64,000 nt of DNA from Brasenia schreberi (lineage: Eukaryota > Streptophyta > Magnoliopsida > Nymphaeales > Cabombaceae). This document shows positions 25,291 through 39,200 of the stretch, piece after piece. The notes under the pieces are model-generated. The model did not search any database. It was given only the letters and a program-made list of their open reading frames with translations, and had not been told where the DNA came from. The stretch covers positions 1,950,501 through 2,014,500 of the forward strand of contig JAYKKT010000059.1 in assembly GCA_036023115.1 (NCBI GenBank), given 5' to 3'. The position numbers were made by a program, and so were the translations under genes. Within the stretch, counting starts at the first letter, position 1. Every line of letters begins with the position of its first letter.

Positions 25291-25669
25291 AAGGTGATTT
25301 CATCATCTCCTCTATTAAATTCACCGTGCTTCATCTGTATGTAGTTTTTTTGCTGTACACCTTGTGGTTTCGTGGTTTGGTTTGCATGATGTTGTAATTG
25401 TGCTCTAGGAGTTGCGATCTTTCTCCTATTGGTAACTGTATTCGTTTGCAGTAGTGGAAAACCGAGATTTTTGTTAATTTCCTTCACCGTCATCACTTTC
25501 AGTTGGGATTGTGTATGGGTCTTTAGCTTAGGAGGAGAAGAAAACTATCGATGCTTTATGATTTTGTACATCTTACTGTGGATGCTATTGGAAGAACAAA
25601 GAGTTAGATTGGTTTGGTGAAAACACGTTCCTTTTCAACCAGATGAAGGTTGTATTTATCTATTAGACT

Positions 25670-28600
25670 CAGTGTTATCCGTATCGCACTGTGATACGTA
25701 TCGTATCGTGGGTATCGTGGGCAACCATGATACGATACTACAGGCCGTATCGTAATACGGCCTGTATCGCACGTATCGTATACGATATGGCCAAGGACCC
25801 TTATAAAGAGTCCCCGGCCGAACAGAAACCCACATTTTTCGCGAGTTTCCTCTCTCCCTTTGAGTTCTTTAAGCTCCCTAAGAGCCGTTTTTCGCCTCAT
25901 TGGTGTTCAAAGCTCCAAAATCGTGCTCTATAGTGTTCGTGCAAGCCTCCTAACTCAGATTTTGGTATATTTTTAATGTTCTTCTTCATTTTTTCCTTTA
26001 TATTTATTGTTTTTTTGTGTTATTTCATATTTTTCTTTTTTGAATGATAAAATATAAAGTTATTAAGTGTGTGTATACGATTTTTATTACATTCATGAAG
26101 TGGGAAACACTCCATTTGAGTGTTATTTGAAGATTGGGAATTTACGAAGTGCTTTTATTTTCAGGTTTTTGTTTGAATTAAAGTACTCCATTGAGATGGC
26201 AGGAAGGGGTGGTAGAGACTCACATTCTCAGTCTAATGATCCGGCATGACAGTAGGGTATACCAGTTGAGGAGGGTTCTAGGTTAAAGATCATATGCTTA
26301 TTTTGTGAAAATGTGGTTAGTGGTGGAATTTCAAGGTTGAAACACCACCTAGCAAGGACTAAAAAAGAAGTTGCTTCATGCACAGGTAGAGTTAGAAGTT
26401 TGCCAGAAGGTATTAAATGGCAATGCCTGCAGATGATTGAGAGTATACAAGAAAGGAGACAACAAAAGAATGATTTCGAGATGTTTGAAGAAGTTGATGA
26501 TGCTATTGCCACTGGATTTGGATTCATTGATAGTTTGCCTTCAGATGGTAGAACATAGGTTGGTAGTAGCAGTTCACGAGCACCTAGTAGGGGAAAGAGG
26601 GTTGCTGAAGACTTTGGCGGTGATAGAAGAGGAAGTTCAGCAAGGAGAAGAGGAAGTGTTTCTTCTAGCATACATATTATTTCCTCCTTCCACTACACCT
26701 AGTGTTCAACCTAGAATTCGTGCTGCTATGGATTCAGAAAAACTGCATGATCAGGCAGACCATGTAGTTGGGAGATGGTTTTATGATGCATACATTTCAT
26801 TTAATGCAGCGAACAGTTTTCATTTTCAAGCAATGGCAGATGCAATTGCTAACATTGGTCCAGGATACAGGATGCCCTCTTATCAGAAGTTGAGAGGAAA
26901 GATATTATATCAGACCGTCATTGAAGTGCAATAATACTGTTCGACTTTGAGACAGCCGTGAAAGAAAATGGGATGCACTATCATGGCAGATGGATAGATA
27001 GATAGGCGAGGAAGGACATTGCTAAACTTTCTTGTATATTATCCTAAAGGACTCATGTTTTTGAGATCTCTAGACATGTCAAAGGAGAGACATACTGCAA
27101 AGATTCTAAAGCAAAAGTTTGATAAGGTGATATGCGAGCTTGGGCTATAGAATGTAGTCAAATTGATTACAGATAATGCAGCTAATTACAAAGTAGCTGG
27201 GATGGAGTTAGCTGATACTTATGAGACTTTCTATTAGACACCATGCGCAGCCCATTGTTTAGATCTCATCCTTGAGGATATTAGTGAGATAGATGAGATA
27301 AAGGAAGCAACTGAGTGTTGCCAAGATATCACCAAATTCATCTATAACCATGCATTTGTACTATGTATGATGAGGAGATATACAGATGGTGCAGAGCTTC
27401 TTCATACAGCTACAACTCGATTTGCAACTAACTTCTTATCTGTACAGAGTATTGTGAGACAGAAGCAAGCATTGAAGAGAATGTTCTCCTTAGATGAGTG
27501 ACAGAAACAAAAAGTTGAATGAGATTGCAGAGACAGTTTTCAGAAGTACATTTTGGAATGCATGTGTTAAATTATTGAGAATTACCTTTCCTTTAGTCAA
27601 GGTTTTGAGATTGGCAGATAGCGAGGAGAAACCTTCTATGGGCTATCTTTATGAAGCCATGGATAGGGTAAAAGAAGCAATTAGAAATAACTTTAATGGA
27701 AAAAAGATGGATTATGTGTCCGTGTGAAAAATAATTGATAGTAGATGGAATAAACAATTGCATCAGCCTATTCATGCAACAGCATATTATCTAAACCCAT
27801 CATTTAGGTACTCAGCAAGCTTCAAAAGGGACGGTGAGGTTAATCGAGGCATCATTAATTGTATCAACAGATTAGTCTCTGATGAGAGTACAGCAGATGC
27901 TATACATCGAGAGATGGAGATATATGATAATGCTCTTCACTTGATGGGTTTGCCTGTTGCAATTCGCAACCGCACTACTATGCGTCCATATAAATTGTTT
28001 ATTTTCATATTTAAGTTGCATATTACATTACTGTGGATTATGTCTCTAATGTTTATCTTTTTTTAGAGATGTTTGGTGGAACAGGTTTGGAAGTGATTGC
28101 CCAAACCTTAGAGATTTTGTAGTGAGAGTCTTAAGCCAAACCTGTAGTGCAACAGGTTGTGAAAGAAATTGGAGTGGTTTTGAACACATCCATACAAAGA
28201 AGCGCAACAGGTTGGAACATAAAAGACTAAATGATTTAGTTTATATTCATTGTAACATGTGCCTTCGTGAAAGGTAATGTTGTATTACTTTAAATTCAAT
28301 ATTGTTTAACTTCAGTCTTCAATTGTTAATATTATTTACTAATTGTTTATCTTTGTTTGTCGTAAGCAATTAAAAAAAGTAAATAGAGAAGAAAGTCAGT
28401 TCGATCCAATAAGTTTGGATAATTTTGATATATTAGAAGATTGGGTTATGGAAGATACTGAAGAAAATACCCTCCTAACTGAAGAAGGCATTACCTGGAT
28501 TAATTTGGAAGGAGCGCAACAACAACATCAAGGAGATGAAGAATTTGATTTCTAAGAAGAAGGTGTCGTTGATGATGATGAGGAGGATCTGCAACAAGGA

Positions 28601-28924
28601 GAAGATGAAGATTATTTAGTTGATGATCCTAATTACAATTTGTAAAATGTAACTGTATTTCATTTTTTGGATTCAAAATATGTAAATTTGGATGCAATTG
28701 TTCAATGTTGAATGCTCAATCTGTACTAAACTTACATTATATGAATTTAAAGCAATTAACAGATTTTTCCAAAAAATGAGTTTTTTTTATTTTTTTCAGA
28801 TTTTTACTAATTTTTATTGCTTTTTTAATTAATTTTTGTATTATTTTAATATTAAAGTATGATACGATACGCCCGTATCGTGGATCCCAGCGATACGCGA
28901 TACAATACGCGTCAGACAACACTG
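25670..28924 (+). mobile_element. Inner hAT transposon with broken transposase
   Basis: Ends CAGTGTTATCC and GACAACACTG form imperfect inverted repeats. Flanks ATTAGACT (25662-25669) and ATCAGACT (28925-28932) agree at 7 of 8 bases, the hAT duplication length. GTATCGTATCG/CGATACGATAC words fill both subterminal regions. It lies inside the larger TIR element, so it is the younger of the two. Confidence 0.88.
26195..28645 (+). pseudogene. hAT transposase pseudogene (BED, DUF659, dimerisation)
   Basis: Order of parts: BED-type zinc finger (CLFCENVVSGGISRLKHHLA); DUF659 region (NAANSFHFQAMADAIANIGP, GYRMPSYQKLRGKI); core ITDNAANYKVAGM, TPCAAHCLDLILEDI, TKFIYNHAFVL and TRFATNFLSVQS; C-terminal hAT dimerisation part (SATGCERNWSGFEHIHTKKR, then NRLEHKRLNDLVYIHCN); acidic tail. 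At least eight stops and several frameshifts interrupt it. Two stretches between parts look like introns (near 28000-28065 and 28275-28365). Confidence 0.92.
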
Positions 28925-29091
28925 ATCAGACTGTTGCATCTATATATCAGTGGCATGGAATATTGAACACAGTGGAGCAATACTTTGACCCAAAAGTTAG
29001 TCAGGAAGTGATTGTACACTTCAACATTGTGTTGGAGTTCGTTCTAAGATTTTACGAGTCTTTGAGCCAACAGACGAACACTACATTCACA

Positions 29092-29145
29092 GTACAACAA
29101 CTAAGCCTTTTCCCATACTAGATGGGGTCGGCTATATGGATTCAC
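29092..29145 (-). mobile_element. RTE 3'-end scrap
   Basis: ACAACAACTAAGCCTTTTCC, then CATACTAGATGGGGTCGGCT, is the reverse complement of the last 50 bases of the RTE family. Only the 3' end inserted. Confidence 0.85.
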
Positions 29146-30064
29146 GGTAAAAGGTGCAAACTTTAATGGTGTTGGATATACTCAATCTATTGGAGTGCTG
29201 AAGTACGTTTGGGTTGTGTTGGAATCTCAATTCTGCATTCTGGCATCAACGTGTTAGCTACTTCTACATACTTGTCTTCAACACTATGTTTGGTCTTTCT
29301 AACTTGGAAGTCTTAGAGGACTTTATATAAATGGAAAACAAGGATAAGTTTACAGCTAAAGATGATACTGGATAAGGGAGTAGTTCCCAACAAGTTTGCT
29401 TGGATTTGCTCCAATCCACTTGCATTTTTACTATTTATTTTTGGGCTGTCAATTTGGTGGAATATCTTTGGTTGTGACTTTTTACCTCGTAGTGCTTCGA
29501 GCTGAGCATATTCCATTTTTTGATTTAATGGAAGCTGGATATGAGAGCGATATGGGGTCCGTGGAATCCCAATGTCTCTCACAGTTTTCATGGTGCTACT
29601 CTTTGGAGTTGCAGAGAGGAGACCAGATTTGACTTAATCTCCATAATGTCATTCACTTTTGACATATGCCAACTCAGTCTCCTATCCACTTTCTTCATTT
29701 TCCATCTCACTCCCACAATTCCTTCCCCCTCTATCAATGACAGCTCTCAAGTGGCGATTGAGTTGGCCTTTCTCCATTGTACTTTATTGTGTGCCTATTG
29801 CTTTATCATGTGTTCTTGAGACTGTTGGTAAGTGCTTGATTAGTTGTTACTGGTGAATCATTATCTATTCATGGTAATTGTTAACTTTGGCCTTAGAACT
29901 TCTAATAATCGAATTGTTAACTTAAGTGTTTCTTGATATTTTTTAGAAATTAGAGAACCCATTATATATATAATTTTGTAATCATAAATAAAAGTGTACC
30001 GCTATATCCTCACTATATCCCCGCTACCGCTATATCAGGGTCGACCGCTAACAACCCGCTAACC
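29146..30064. other. Right part of the outer TIR element, no gene seen
   Basis: AT-rich. Open frames at 29.4-29.8 kb have no known motif. CCGCTATATC words from 29998 onward form the subterminal repeat region. Confidence 0.4.
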
Positions 30065-30298
30065 GCTATTGATAACATAGACTTGAAATTACTTGCAAAC
30101 TATATTTCCCACAAGTTGGTAAGGAACTCTTGAAGATAGGGAAGCAGAGAAAGCGACGTACTAAAAAAGGCCATGTTACAATTTTAGATACTTTAGCATG
30201 TGTGAATACATCAACATGTATCCAAATGTTTAATTGGTTTACAGCTAATAAATCAACCCCAAAAATATCCAACAACCAGCAAAGAAGTATTATGTACC

Positions 30299-33200
30299 TC
30301 ACTTGAACCTGATAGGTTCTTTTAGCACGTTTACAGCATTTCCTTGAAAACCGTCCGTAGATTCAACAACCCTCAAAACTTGAAGGGCCATTTCAGAATG
30401 CAGTTGGAGGCACACCATAGCCATCTGAGAACAATATTCAAGATGCATGACTTCATAAACACCAAAAGCTGATGAACAGAAGATACTATCCAGAAAATTT
30501 TGACCTAAAAATGACAAATGGAAGGAGACAGATCAAAACAATGCCAACAAAAAGACATCAGAGATTGGCCTATGATAATGTACGATGGCGCTGGGCAAAG
30601 GCAAAGGCAGCATAAATGATATACAGTAGTTGATGCAAGAACTACTAAGTGAGGTGACTCCAATAGATGTTGATTCACCTAATGGAAAGGGATAGAAAAA
30701 GAACCCTAAAGTTTTCATTAGCACGTAATTTTTTCCTGCATTAAAAGAAAACAGTTAAAAAAACCTCATAACTAGATGCATGACAATTAAGGTATTAAAT
30801 GAAAGTAAAGGAACAATGCCTATCACTCAAGAATAGATATAGTTGAGGGTTAGAAATTGAGTTTATTGGTCCATTAATTGATATTATAATTGATTGCTGA
30901 ACTTTGTGTACCAGAGGAGTTGATTTATAGTAATCGATGATGGAACTTTGAGGAATGGTTGTTCATCCTTGGCTTCACATAAGCACCAAATAATTTTGTT
31001 CCTACATACTAATTGGGATACCACAAACATGTTTTGCCCACTCGTGGTTGGAATAAGGATGACCACTTGAAGAGCACAAAATCAACTTGTCAAAAGCTTA
31101 TTCTCCATGACCTTAAAGAACTGAAGACTGGCCAACATATTTGTTACATTGTTATATTCAACTTGTGTGCCAATACAGAAAATCAATTGATTTTTTAATG
31201 GACCAAAACAGGTGATATATAACTTTTTGTGTGTGTCTCTTAGGTGTGTGTGTGTGTGTGCAAAAGAGAGAGTCCTGTTGAATAAACATACCGATGAACA
31301 TTCTGTATCTGTGTCCTTCTCAGCAACATGAAGGGCCCAAGTTCGTATCCATTCAAGTCCTCTGGAAATATCATCATTTCCCTGAACCAGAGCTGAAGCG
31401 ATAGATGAAGGATGAAGAGAGAGTAATATGCAAGATGCAGTGAAAAGGACCGATCTCCTAACAAAAGCTTCACAATGAGAAGAAACCGTCCTGAACGAGG
31501 AAATAAAAAACGTTTAATGAGATGTGCATAAAGAAAACCATGAAAGTGTTGTTCTCAAAAGACAAAATCAAGACGCACGAATAAAACATGCAAGGTGTAA
31601 AAATACACACTTAGAACTAATCAAATCAAGGACTGGAGGAGCTAATGCTGATGCTTCTGGATGCAGAGACATGCATTTCATACAAACTCCACGAAGGTGA
31701 ATAAGTTTCCCAAGAACAATAAAGTCCCTGCCCAGTAAATCCACACCATGGCTTTTCCTATCATATCCTTGCATGATTGGAAGCATGAAAGCAGCAGCAT
31801 ATACAGGCAATTTGTTTTTTGTCCACTCAAGACTTTCTTGTATTCTTGATGATTGGCTGATCCACCTTCAACATTTTTCCATCTTGAGTTGTCTAGCTTT
31901 GCTAGGTAATTTTCTCTCGTAACAATAAGACCAATTCAGCAACGTTCCAGCCTCTGAAACCTCCTTCCAAGGGCCTGCACCAGCAGGTCCTTTGCTGCTA
32001 GGAACATACCATGATTGATTTGCCACATCAATAATAGAAACACGAGCTCCATTATCATGCTTCACTGTTATAGGGCTTTTGGCATTAGAAAGTTCAATAG
32101 CTCCATCAGTCAGCACATCAAGAATCAAGATGTGTTGGCTGAGATCGACATTTGGGGAATATAACAACTTTGTGAGGACATCTAAAGATTCAAAAGGACA
32201 TGAGTAAATTAATGCAACAAGTGTTTTTTGTCTCTTTTCCTCAGTAGATTCTTCCTCCTCTTCAACAGCTATATCAGAGCACCTAACATGGACCAGTGTT
32301 TTAACAAGATCTGCGGTCACGTGATGGAGTTCATCTGGTGCTGCTCTTATAAGAGTCTCAGAAACATCAAGGGCCCTCTCAACCTAAGAAAAAATAAATG
32401 AGAAACTGTTCACTGTTGATGCCGACCAAAAAAAGAAACTCTCATGTTGCCAAGTAAAGTAAAATATTAGAAAGATGAAAAAAGTGTTCAACAAAAGAGT
32501 ACACCATATATAGGAAGACCGTATGTCTTGTTAACAAAAAGTACAAAGATGACTAATAATACATACAGATTTATGTACATATATACACACATACCTATAT
32601 ATAATGTATGTGTGCATATACATGTGTACAAGCTGGGGTTAGGAAGACCCCTGCCAGATTTTGACCTCTGGGAGTCAAACTCATGACCTTCAGCATGAAG
32701 GTGCTTATCAGTCCGGCCTGAAGACGTGTGTGCATGGTGCAGTAAAATAGAAGAGACACATATTAACCAAGATCTGAAATTTCAACATGTGAAGGACAGA
32801 TCGGCGCCCTCATGGCTGCCGTCTCCTATCACTTTCTTCTATTAAAATCTGTTTAACCTAATTACACACTTAAGACTTTATAGACACTAATCTAACTTAA
32901 AAGACTTAATTACCTTAACTAGTAACTAGCTTTACTTGATTCCCAATTGATCAGTTTCCCAATGGATCAGAAACTGATCCATTGGGATTCAAACTACTAA
33001 GGAACATAACCACAAAATACATTAAAGGAACTTAAACACAAACTTAAGATCTAAGGACTCAATTTCAACTTAATCTTCAACACGCCCCGTCAAGTTGGGT
33101 CTTGAAGGCTTTAAATTCCAAACTTGACAAGTGCCTTTTAAAATCCATTGACTAGGAAAGTGACAATCAATTTCTATATGTTTGGTTCTTTCATGAAAAC

Positions 33201-36200
33201 TAGGTTTGATGCAATGTGTGAAGCTTGACTTGATTATCACAATATAGTTTCATCGATCAACACTTTACAAACTTCAACTCACAAAGTAATTGTTTTACCC
33301 ATATAAGTTCACAAGTAACCATTATTCGATACTCGCTTGGCCTTGAGCAACCACATTCTACTTTTTACTTTTCTAGGATACAAGATTACCACCAATGAAG
33401 ACACAATATCTGAAGTAGACCTCGCATCAACAAGAACCGACCCAATCTGCATCTGAATACCTACAACATGAGTGTTTCCTTTATCTTCATATAGCAACCC
33501 TTGACACAGGAGCATTCTTAATGTATCGTAAAAAATTTGAACCTTGCACTTTGCATTCCAATGGTGATCAACACATGGTGATTGCATGAATTGACTCACC
33601 TGCTAATGGCGAAGGAGATATAAGTCTAGTTATTGTGAGATAGTTTAGCTTTCCAACTAACTTTACGTACCTACTTGGATCTGAATAAGGCTCCCCCTTC
33701 ATCTGGTAAGAATTGTTTGGATCCATTGGAGTATCAACGGGTTTCTGATTTATCATGCAGTTTCCTCCAGTATATCTAAAGCATATTTCCTTTGTGAAAT
33801 CACAATACCATTCTCTCAGATACTAAGCTACCTCGAGACCAAGGAAGTATTTCAAACTTTCCTAAGTCTTTGGTTTGAAAGTGTTGAACAAATGTTTCTT
33901 CAATTGAGATATTCCCATCATAATCATTACTGTAATAAGTATATCATCACATAGACTACCCAAGATAAATACATGCCAACTAAAGAATGTCGATAGAAAA
34001 GTGAATGGTCTACTTCGCTCTGAGGTCATACCAAATTCTGCACAATGGTACTAAACTTATCGAACCAAGCTCGAGGAGATTGTTTTAAACCATTTATTCT
34101 CTGGGATAATTAGAATATGACACCATCTTTTGCAATGAATACTTTGCAACTTCATGTTTTCCTTTTCGAAGTGCAATCGATAAATCATTCAAAGTAATAT
34201 TAGAATTATGAGAAATTACCTGAGAAATAGTTACGTATGATTCAGGGTGAGGAATTTGATCTGGGGTAGTTGATTGATGTGGGAGAAAAGCCTTTCTTTC
34301 ATTCCTTCTTCTCCTAAGGTAGTACCATTTTCTCCTCTTCCCTTTCATGCACTGGTTGAGTTTCAACTGGTGGAAGTGGTATCATAGTAGGAGACTGTAT
34401 ATCGAATGGAAGAGTTTTCTGCATGTTACAAAATGGTTTATCCTCATTAAAGGTAACATCCATTGTAACATATACTTTCCTTCTAAGAGAATCATAACAC
34501 TTATACTCCTTCTGAGTAGAGGAGTATCCCACAAAAATGTATTTTATTGATCTTGCATCTAGTTTATCTCTTAAACCATGATGAATATGAATAAAGCATG
34601 TACATCCAAACACTCTTAGAAGTAGATGAAACTGTTTCTGGGAAGGATATAATGAATGAAATGGAGTATTACCATTGAGCACACTACTTGGCATACGATT
34701 TATAAGAAAAATTACAGTTAAAACTGCTTCACCCCAATAATATTTCAAAGTATTACACCCAATTAACAGAGTTCTAGCAACTTCTAGAATATGTCGATTT
34801 TTTCTTTCAGAAACACCATTTTGTTATGGAGAATAAGCACATGAGGTCTGGTGCAACATCCCATGATCAAGAAAATATGAATGAAGTGATTGAGACATAA
34901 ACTCACCCGCATTATCACTGCGAAAGATTTTAATAGTACGTTGAAACTGAGTATGCACAAACTTATAGGGAGAATATTCTTTACTTCATCCTTAGATTTC
35001 ATGAGGTATATCATAGTAAATCTAGTACAATCATCAATGAATGAGATAAAATACTTATGTCCATGCAATGAAGTAGTAGAGCAAGATCCTCAAATATCAT
35101 AATGAACTATCTCAAAAGGAATAGAGGATTTTTGTTCACTTAAAGGAAAAGAAGTACGATAATGTTTTGCCTTTTGGCAGGTTTCACAATTCAAATTCAA
35201 ATTCAAATCATTACAAGGACCAAGTTCAAGTAGTAGCAACCTAAGTTTTGATAAAGGTAAATGTCCTAGTCTCTTGTGCCAACGAGGTAGATCTCCCTTC
35301 TGTCTTTCTGTAATGATTGTTGATTGCATGGCTGCTTCCTTATTTTTTTCGCAAAAATATAGGCATCTCCGTAAACTACCCCGACTAAAGATCCTCTCCA
35401 TCCTCGGTTCCTAAAAGAAACATCCAGTAGAATAAAAAATTATACGACATTTCAGGTCCTGAGTCATGGCAAAAACTGATAATAAATTGACTAATATATT
35501 TGGGACATGTAAAATATTTTTCAATATTCCAAAAGGTGTAATAATACTTCATTTTCCAACTATAGGAGTGTGTGAGGCATCTGCCAGTTTAATATTAATT
35601 TTCTCCTGAGTCAACTCATAATCATAAAAAAAAAATCCTACTGACCATGTGATCTGTTGCACCAAAATCAATCACCCATATCCTGGAATAAGAAGTACTT
35701 ATATTACCCTTAGCCATAAATGAAAATGGATATGCCATTGTTGCTTGAGAATCAATATTGGATGACGTCGATGGAGTGTATGAATTAGTTAAGCGAGCTT
35801 TGAGTAACTTAATCTCCTCTTCATATCTGCCAATGAGGTTGCAATGTTTTCAGTATTGGGTTTATCCTTCTGATCACTGCTGAAATAGGCTTTGTTGGAT
35901 CTGTTCTAAAAATGAGTATGTCTGCCAACTAGTTCCCAACATGTTTCCTTTGTATGTCGTAACTTTCCACAATGAGAACAAGTTAACTTTTCATTTTCCT
36001 TAGGGGTAAGTGAGGATCTATCCCTACCACATCCATAGCCTCCTCTTTCCCGAGAGAATGGAGGAGTAGAAGTATTTCTTCCTACAAATGCAGAGGTCTC
36101 GGAACTAATCTTGATTTCCTTCTCTAGATGTTTTCTATCCTCCTCCGTAAGTAAGAGAGTACATTGTACTTAAGAAAGGAAGTTCTTCTCTAACTATTCT

Positions 36201-39200
36201 TCACTGCCTCATAATATGAAGAAATACCCTATAGAAGGTCAAATACTTTTCGTTCTTCAAACTCCTCATTGCGCTCATGTGTACAACTTTTACATTTTGT
36301 TTTGGAATATAGTTGTAATTCTTTCCATAAACCTCTGAGCTATGCATAGTACTCACTTACTGATCTTTCTCCTTGCCTGTATTTTCTAATCTTTTCTATG
36401 AAATCATATTTCTTTGCTATATTCTTTCTTTAGGCATAGGCCTCCCGTAATGCTAGCCAGATATCCCTAACAGTTTCTAGGAACATGAATGTACTGCCAA
36501 TAGAGGGTGTCATGGATTGAATGAGCCAGGCACTCACGAGTGCATTCTCCCTCCGCCATCGTGAATAGAGAGGATCTTTAACTAAAGGTTGAGGCATGTT
36601 TCCAGTTAAGTAGTCCCATCGCCTCCTCGCCATAATTGTAAGTTCTATAGATCGGGCCCACTGAAGATAGTTCTTTCCATCTAACTTCAGATTTGTGATT
36701 TGAAACACATCTCCCTTGTTTGAGGAAAGATGTTCACTTCCCTCTCCCATCCTGTTTTTTTCCATAATTTTAATTCTGAAAACTTGATAGAGTGTTGTTT
36801 CTAAATCTTTACCTTAGGGAACAGATTTGACCAACACAATAGAACTGAATGTGACGACCTGCAGAATATGATGATGCATGTCTGAACGTCTGCAAAGCTA
36901 TATGTAGATTCGATATATATAGTGTGTATATCGTATATGCAGTTTCTAAATAAAACTTTAAAGAAAACGTGAATCTGAAGAGGAGACTACCCTGAATCTG
37001 AAGTGAAAGGAAACTTCCTTGATGTGAATCTGAAATAAAATGTTCTTTCTCCTGAAAGGGTCTCCTTTGATGAGGTTTATCACTGTTACTTGCACTCACT
37101 ATTTACCGTGACTTCGAGCATCCTTGTTTCATTTGTTTGCTGCAGTTCGTATCTGATGTTTCTTGAAGAATAAACAATTTCGCTGGTGAAACTTGCAAAA
37201 ATAGAATAGAGGGAGCGAAGGGGAGTGTGGCGGTGATACAAAAAAATTGTGAAGGAATCTAAAGTGATCTTCTGTGAGTCTTCTTTAGTCTAAACACACC
37301 CTGAAAATAAGAAATTGGTCTTCACCCATTGGAGGTTGCTTCTTCACGCATATGATCATCTCAAAGAAAATACTTCCTCACGCCAGAGTGGCCTATATCA
37401 CCCTCGAAAGCTCTGATACCATGAAGACGTGTGTGCATGGTGCAGTAAAATAGAAGAGACACAGATTAACCGAGATCTGAAATTTCAACATGTGATGGAC
37501 AGATCGGCGCCCTCATGGCTGTCGTCTCCCATCACTTTCTTCTATTAAAATCTATTTAACCTAATTACACACTTAAGACTTTATAGACACTAATCTAACT
37601 TAAAAGACTTAATTACCCTTAACTAGTAACTAGCTTTACCTGATTCCCAATGGATAAGAAACTGATCCATTGGGATCCAAACTACTAAGGAACATAACCA
37701 CAAAATACATTAAAGGAACTTAAACACAAACTTAAGATCTAAGGACTCAATTTCAACTTAATCTTCAACACGGCCCAAGCAGGGAGAGCCATCTAAATGT
37801 CCAAGTAACATAGGTAGCACATGATGACAGTAGCTTACTTCATCTGGATCATTAGATTTCCGCAATGTGGAAACAATATCAACCAACTGTGAAAAGTTTC
37901 TTCTTGAGTCTATATTATCGTCTGACATGTCGTATGGCTGTAAAGAATCACTAGAAGTATCGGAATTCATGCTTTCATTATCATCATCTTCTTCAGCAAA
38001 ACGATGTTCATGAGACAATGATGCCGGATCTACAATTTCATCTGGATCCACCAAAGTGAGCTCAGATGGCCTTATCTGGCTGTCAGGTTCATTTTTATCT
38101 GGGCCCTTGTTCTTTGCACGTATAGAAGCTCCAAACATTACATCCTTGTTGGGCTTATGTCCATTATCATCAGGACCACCACTAAACTTCATATCCAGCA
38201 CACACCTAGAAAACTCAACTGCATCTTGTTCCTGGGCATTAGAGTACCTTTTCCTTCTGGAAAAAAGGCCAAATTCCCAATCAACAGTTTCCTCCCTACA
38301 ACTCTCATCAAGGAAGAGAGGGTTTTGGGGATCCACAACCTTGGAGAATGCTAGAGCAACCGAACTTGCCATTCTTCGAATTAAATGATCTGCGCTCTCC
38401 AGTCTAACTGGAAGTTGTCATATAAAAAAGGGGTGAAAATAAAAAATAAGAAATGCAATTAGAGTGACTAAGTAAAACATTCTTTACATCCAAAAGCATA
38501 AACTTTTCAGGATATTGGCCCTACTGCTAACTCCTTGAAGAAGTATATTCAACACATCATTTGCTTCAAGATTTTCTCTGGATAATTTTTCCAAAGAGAG
38601 GCCAACAGCTGCAAAGTTATCTAAGACATATTTCAGGAACAACATGCATGAAACTCAGGTGCAACAACAGAAATTTATAAGCCAAAAGGATACATGTTTG
38701 CTGATCCATGGGTGCAAATTGAACAAACTCCTTGTTGGACCACAAGTTTACTAAGCTCCTAAAAATTTCTAGAGAACATTGAGTAGCACAAACTGCCCTT
38801 TGTGGCAGAAGGTGGACGTTCAAAGACTGCAAATTGCAATAACCATCTCAAGCAACAGAGAGGAAGTACCTTCCGAAGCAAGAATTTTTCAGTAAACAGA
38901 TTCCTGAGAGAACATAATTGAGCAATGTAGTTAGATAAAATAGTGAGATGGTTAAACTGCTGACACAGATCATTTAGAAAGGAAACAGATCAAGAAAATT
39001 ATGATTGAGAACACCTAGACCAGGAAAAACACATTGGGATTGTATATGTGATGCAAAAGACACCCACCTTCAAGTGTCATGGGCCCTACTCCCTCCCTCC
39101 TACCCTCACACGCACACTCCTTCCACCACAAACACTTCTCCTTCATATACTTTTCACTTATGCAAACATACACATAAATAAACATAAACATTACATGTAC

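Larger units (their letters stand above)
24619..30080. mobile_element. hAT-type TIR element carrying an F-box gene fragment
   Basis: Perfect 16-bp terminal inverted repeats CTATGTTATCAATAGC (24619-24634) and GCTATTGATAACATAG (30065-30080) are flanked by a perfect 8-bp duplication ACTTGAAA (24611-24618 and 30081-30088). Many CGCTATAG/GCTATAGCG words cluster in the subterminal 100 bases at both ends, as in hAT elements. Cargo: the first exon and part of an intron of a SKIP8-like gene. A second hAT (25670-28924) and an RTE tail (29092-29145) inserted later. No transposase belongs to the outer element itself. Confidence 0.85.
32719..37770 (-). mobile_element. Ty1/copia element in a TELO2 intron, degenerate
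   Basis: LTRs 37422-37770 (5', 349 bp) and 32719-33082 (3', 364 bp) run TGTTGAAGATTAAG to CACACGTCTTCA on the minus strand. They are flanked by a perfect CGGCC duplication (32714-32718 and 37771-37775). The primer-binding site TGGTATCAGAGC lies at 37410-37421 on the minus strand, and the polypurine tract ACGGGGCG precedes the 3' LTR. It is in the same orientation as TELO2, so its LTR signals could affect host transcript processing. Pol is broken and much of the reverse transcriptase is missing. Confidence 0.95.

Noticed and set aside
24940..25344. Functional SKIP8 gene
   Set aside because: Only the F-box exon is present, inside a TIR element. The second half of the protein could not be found downstream.
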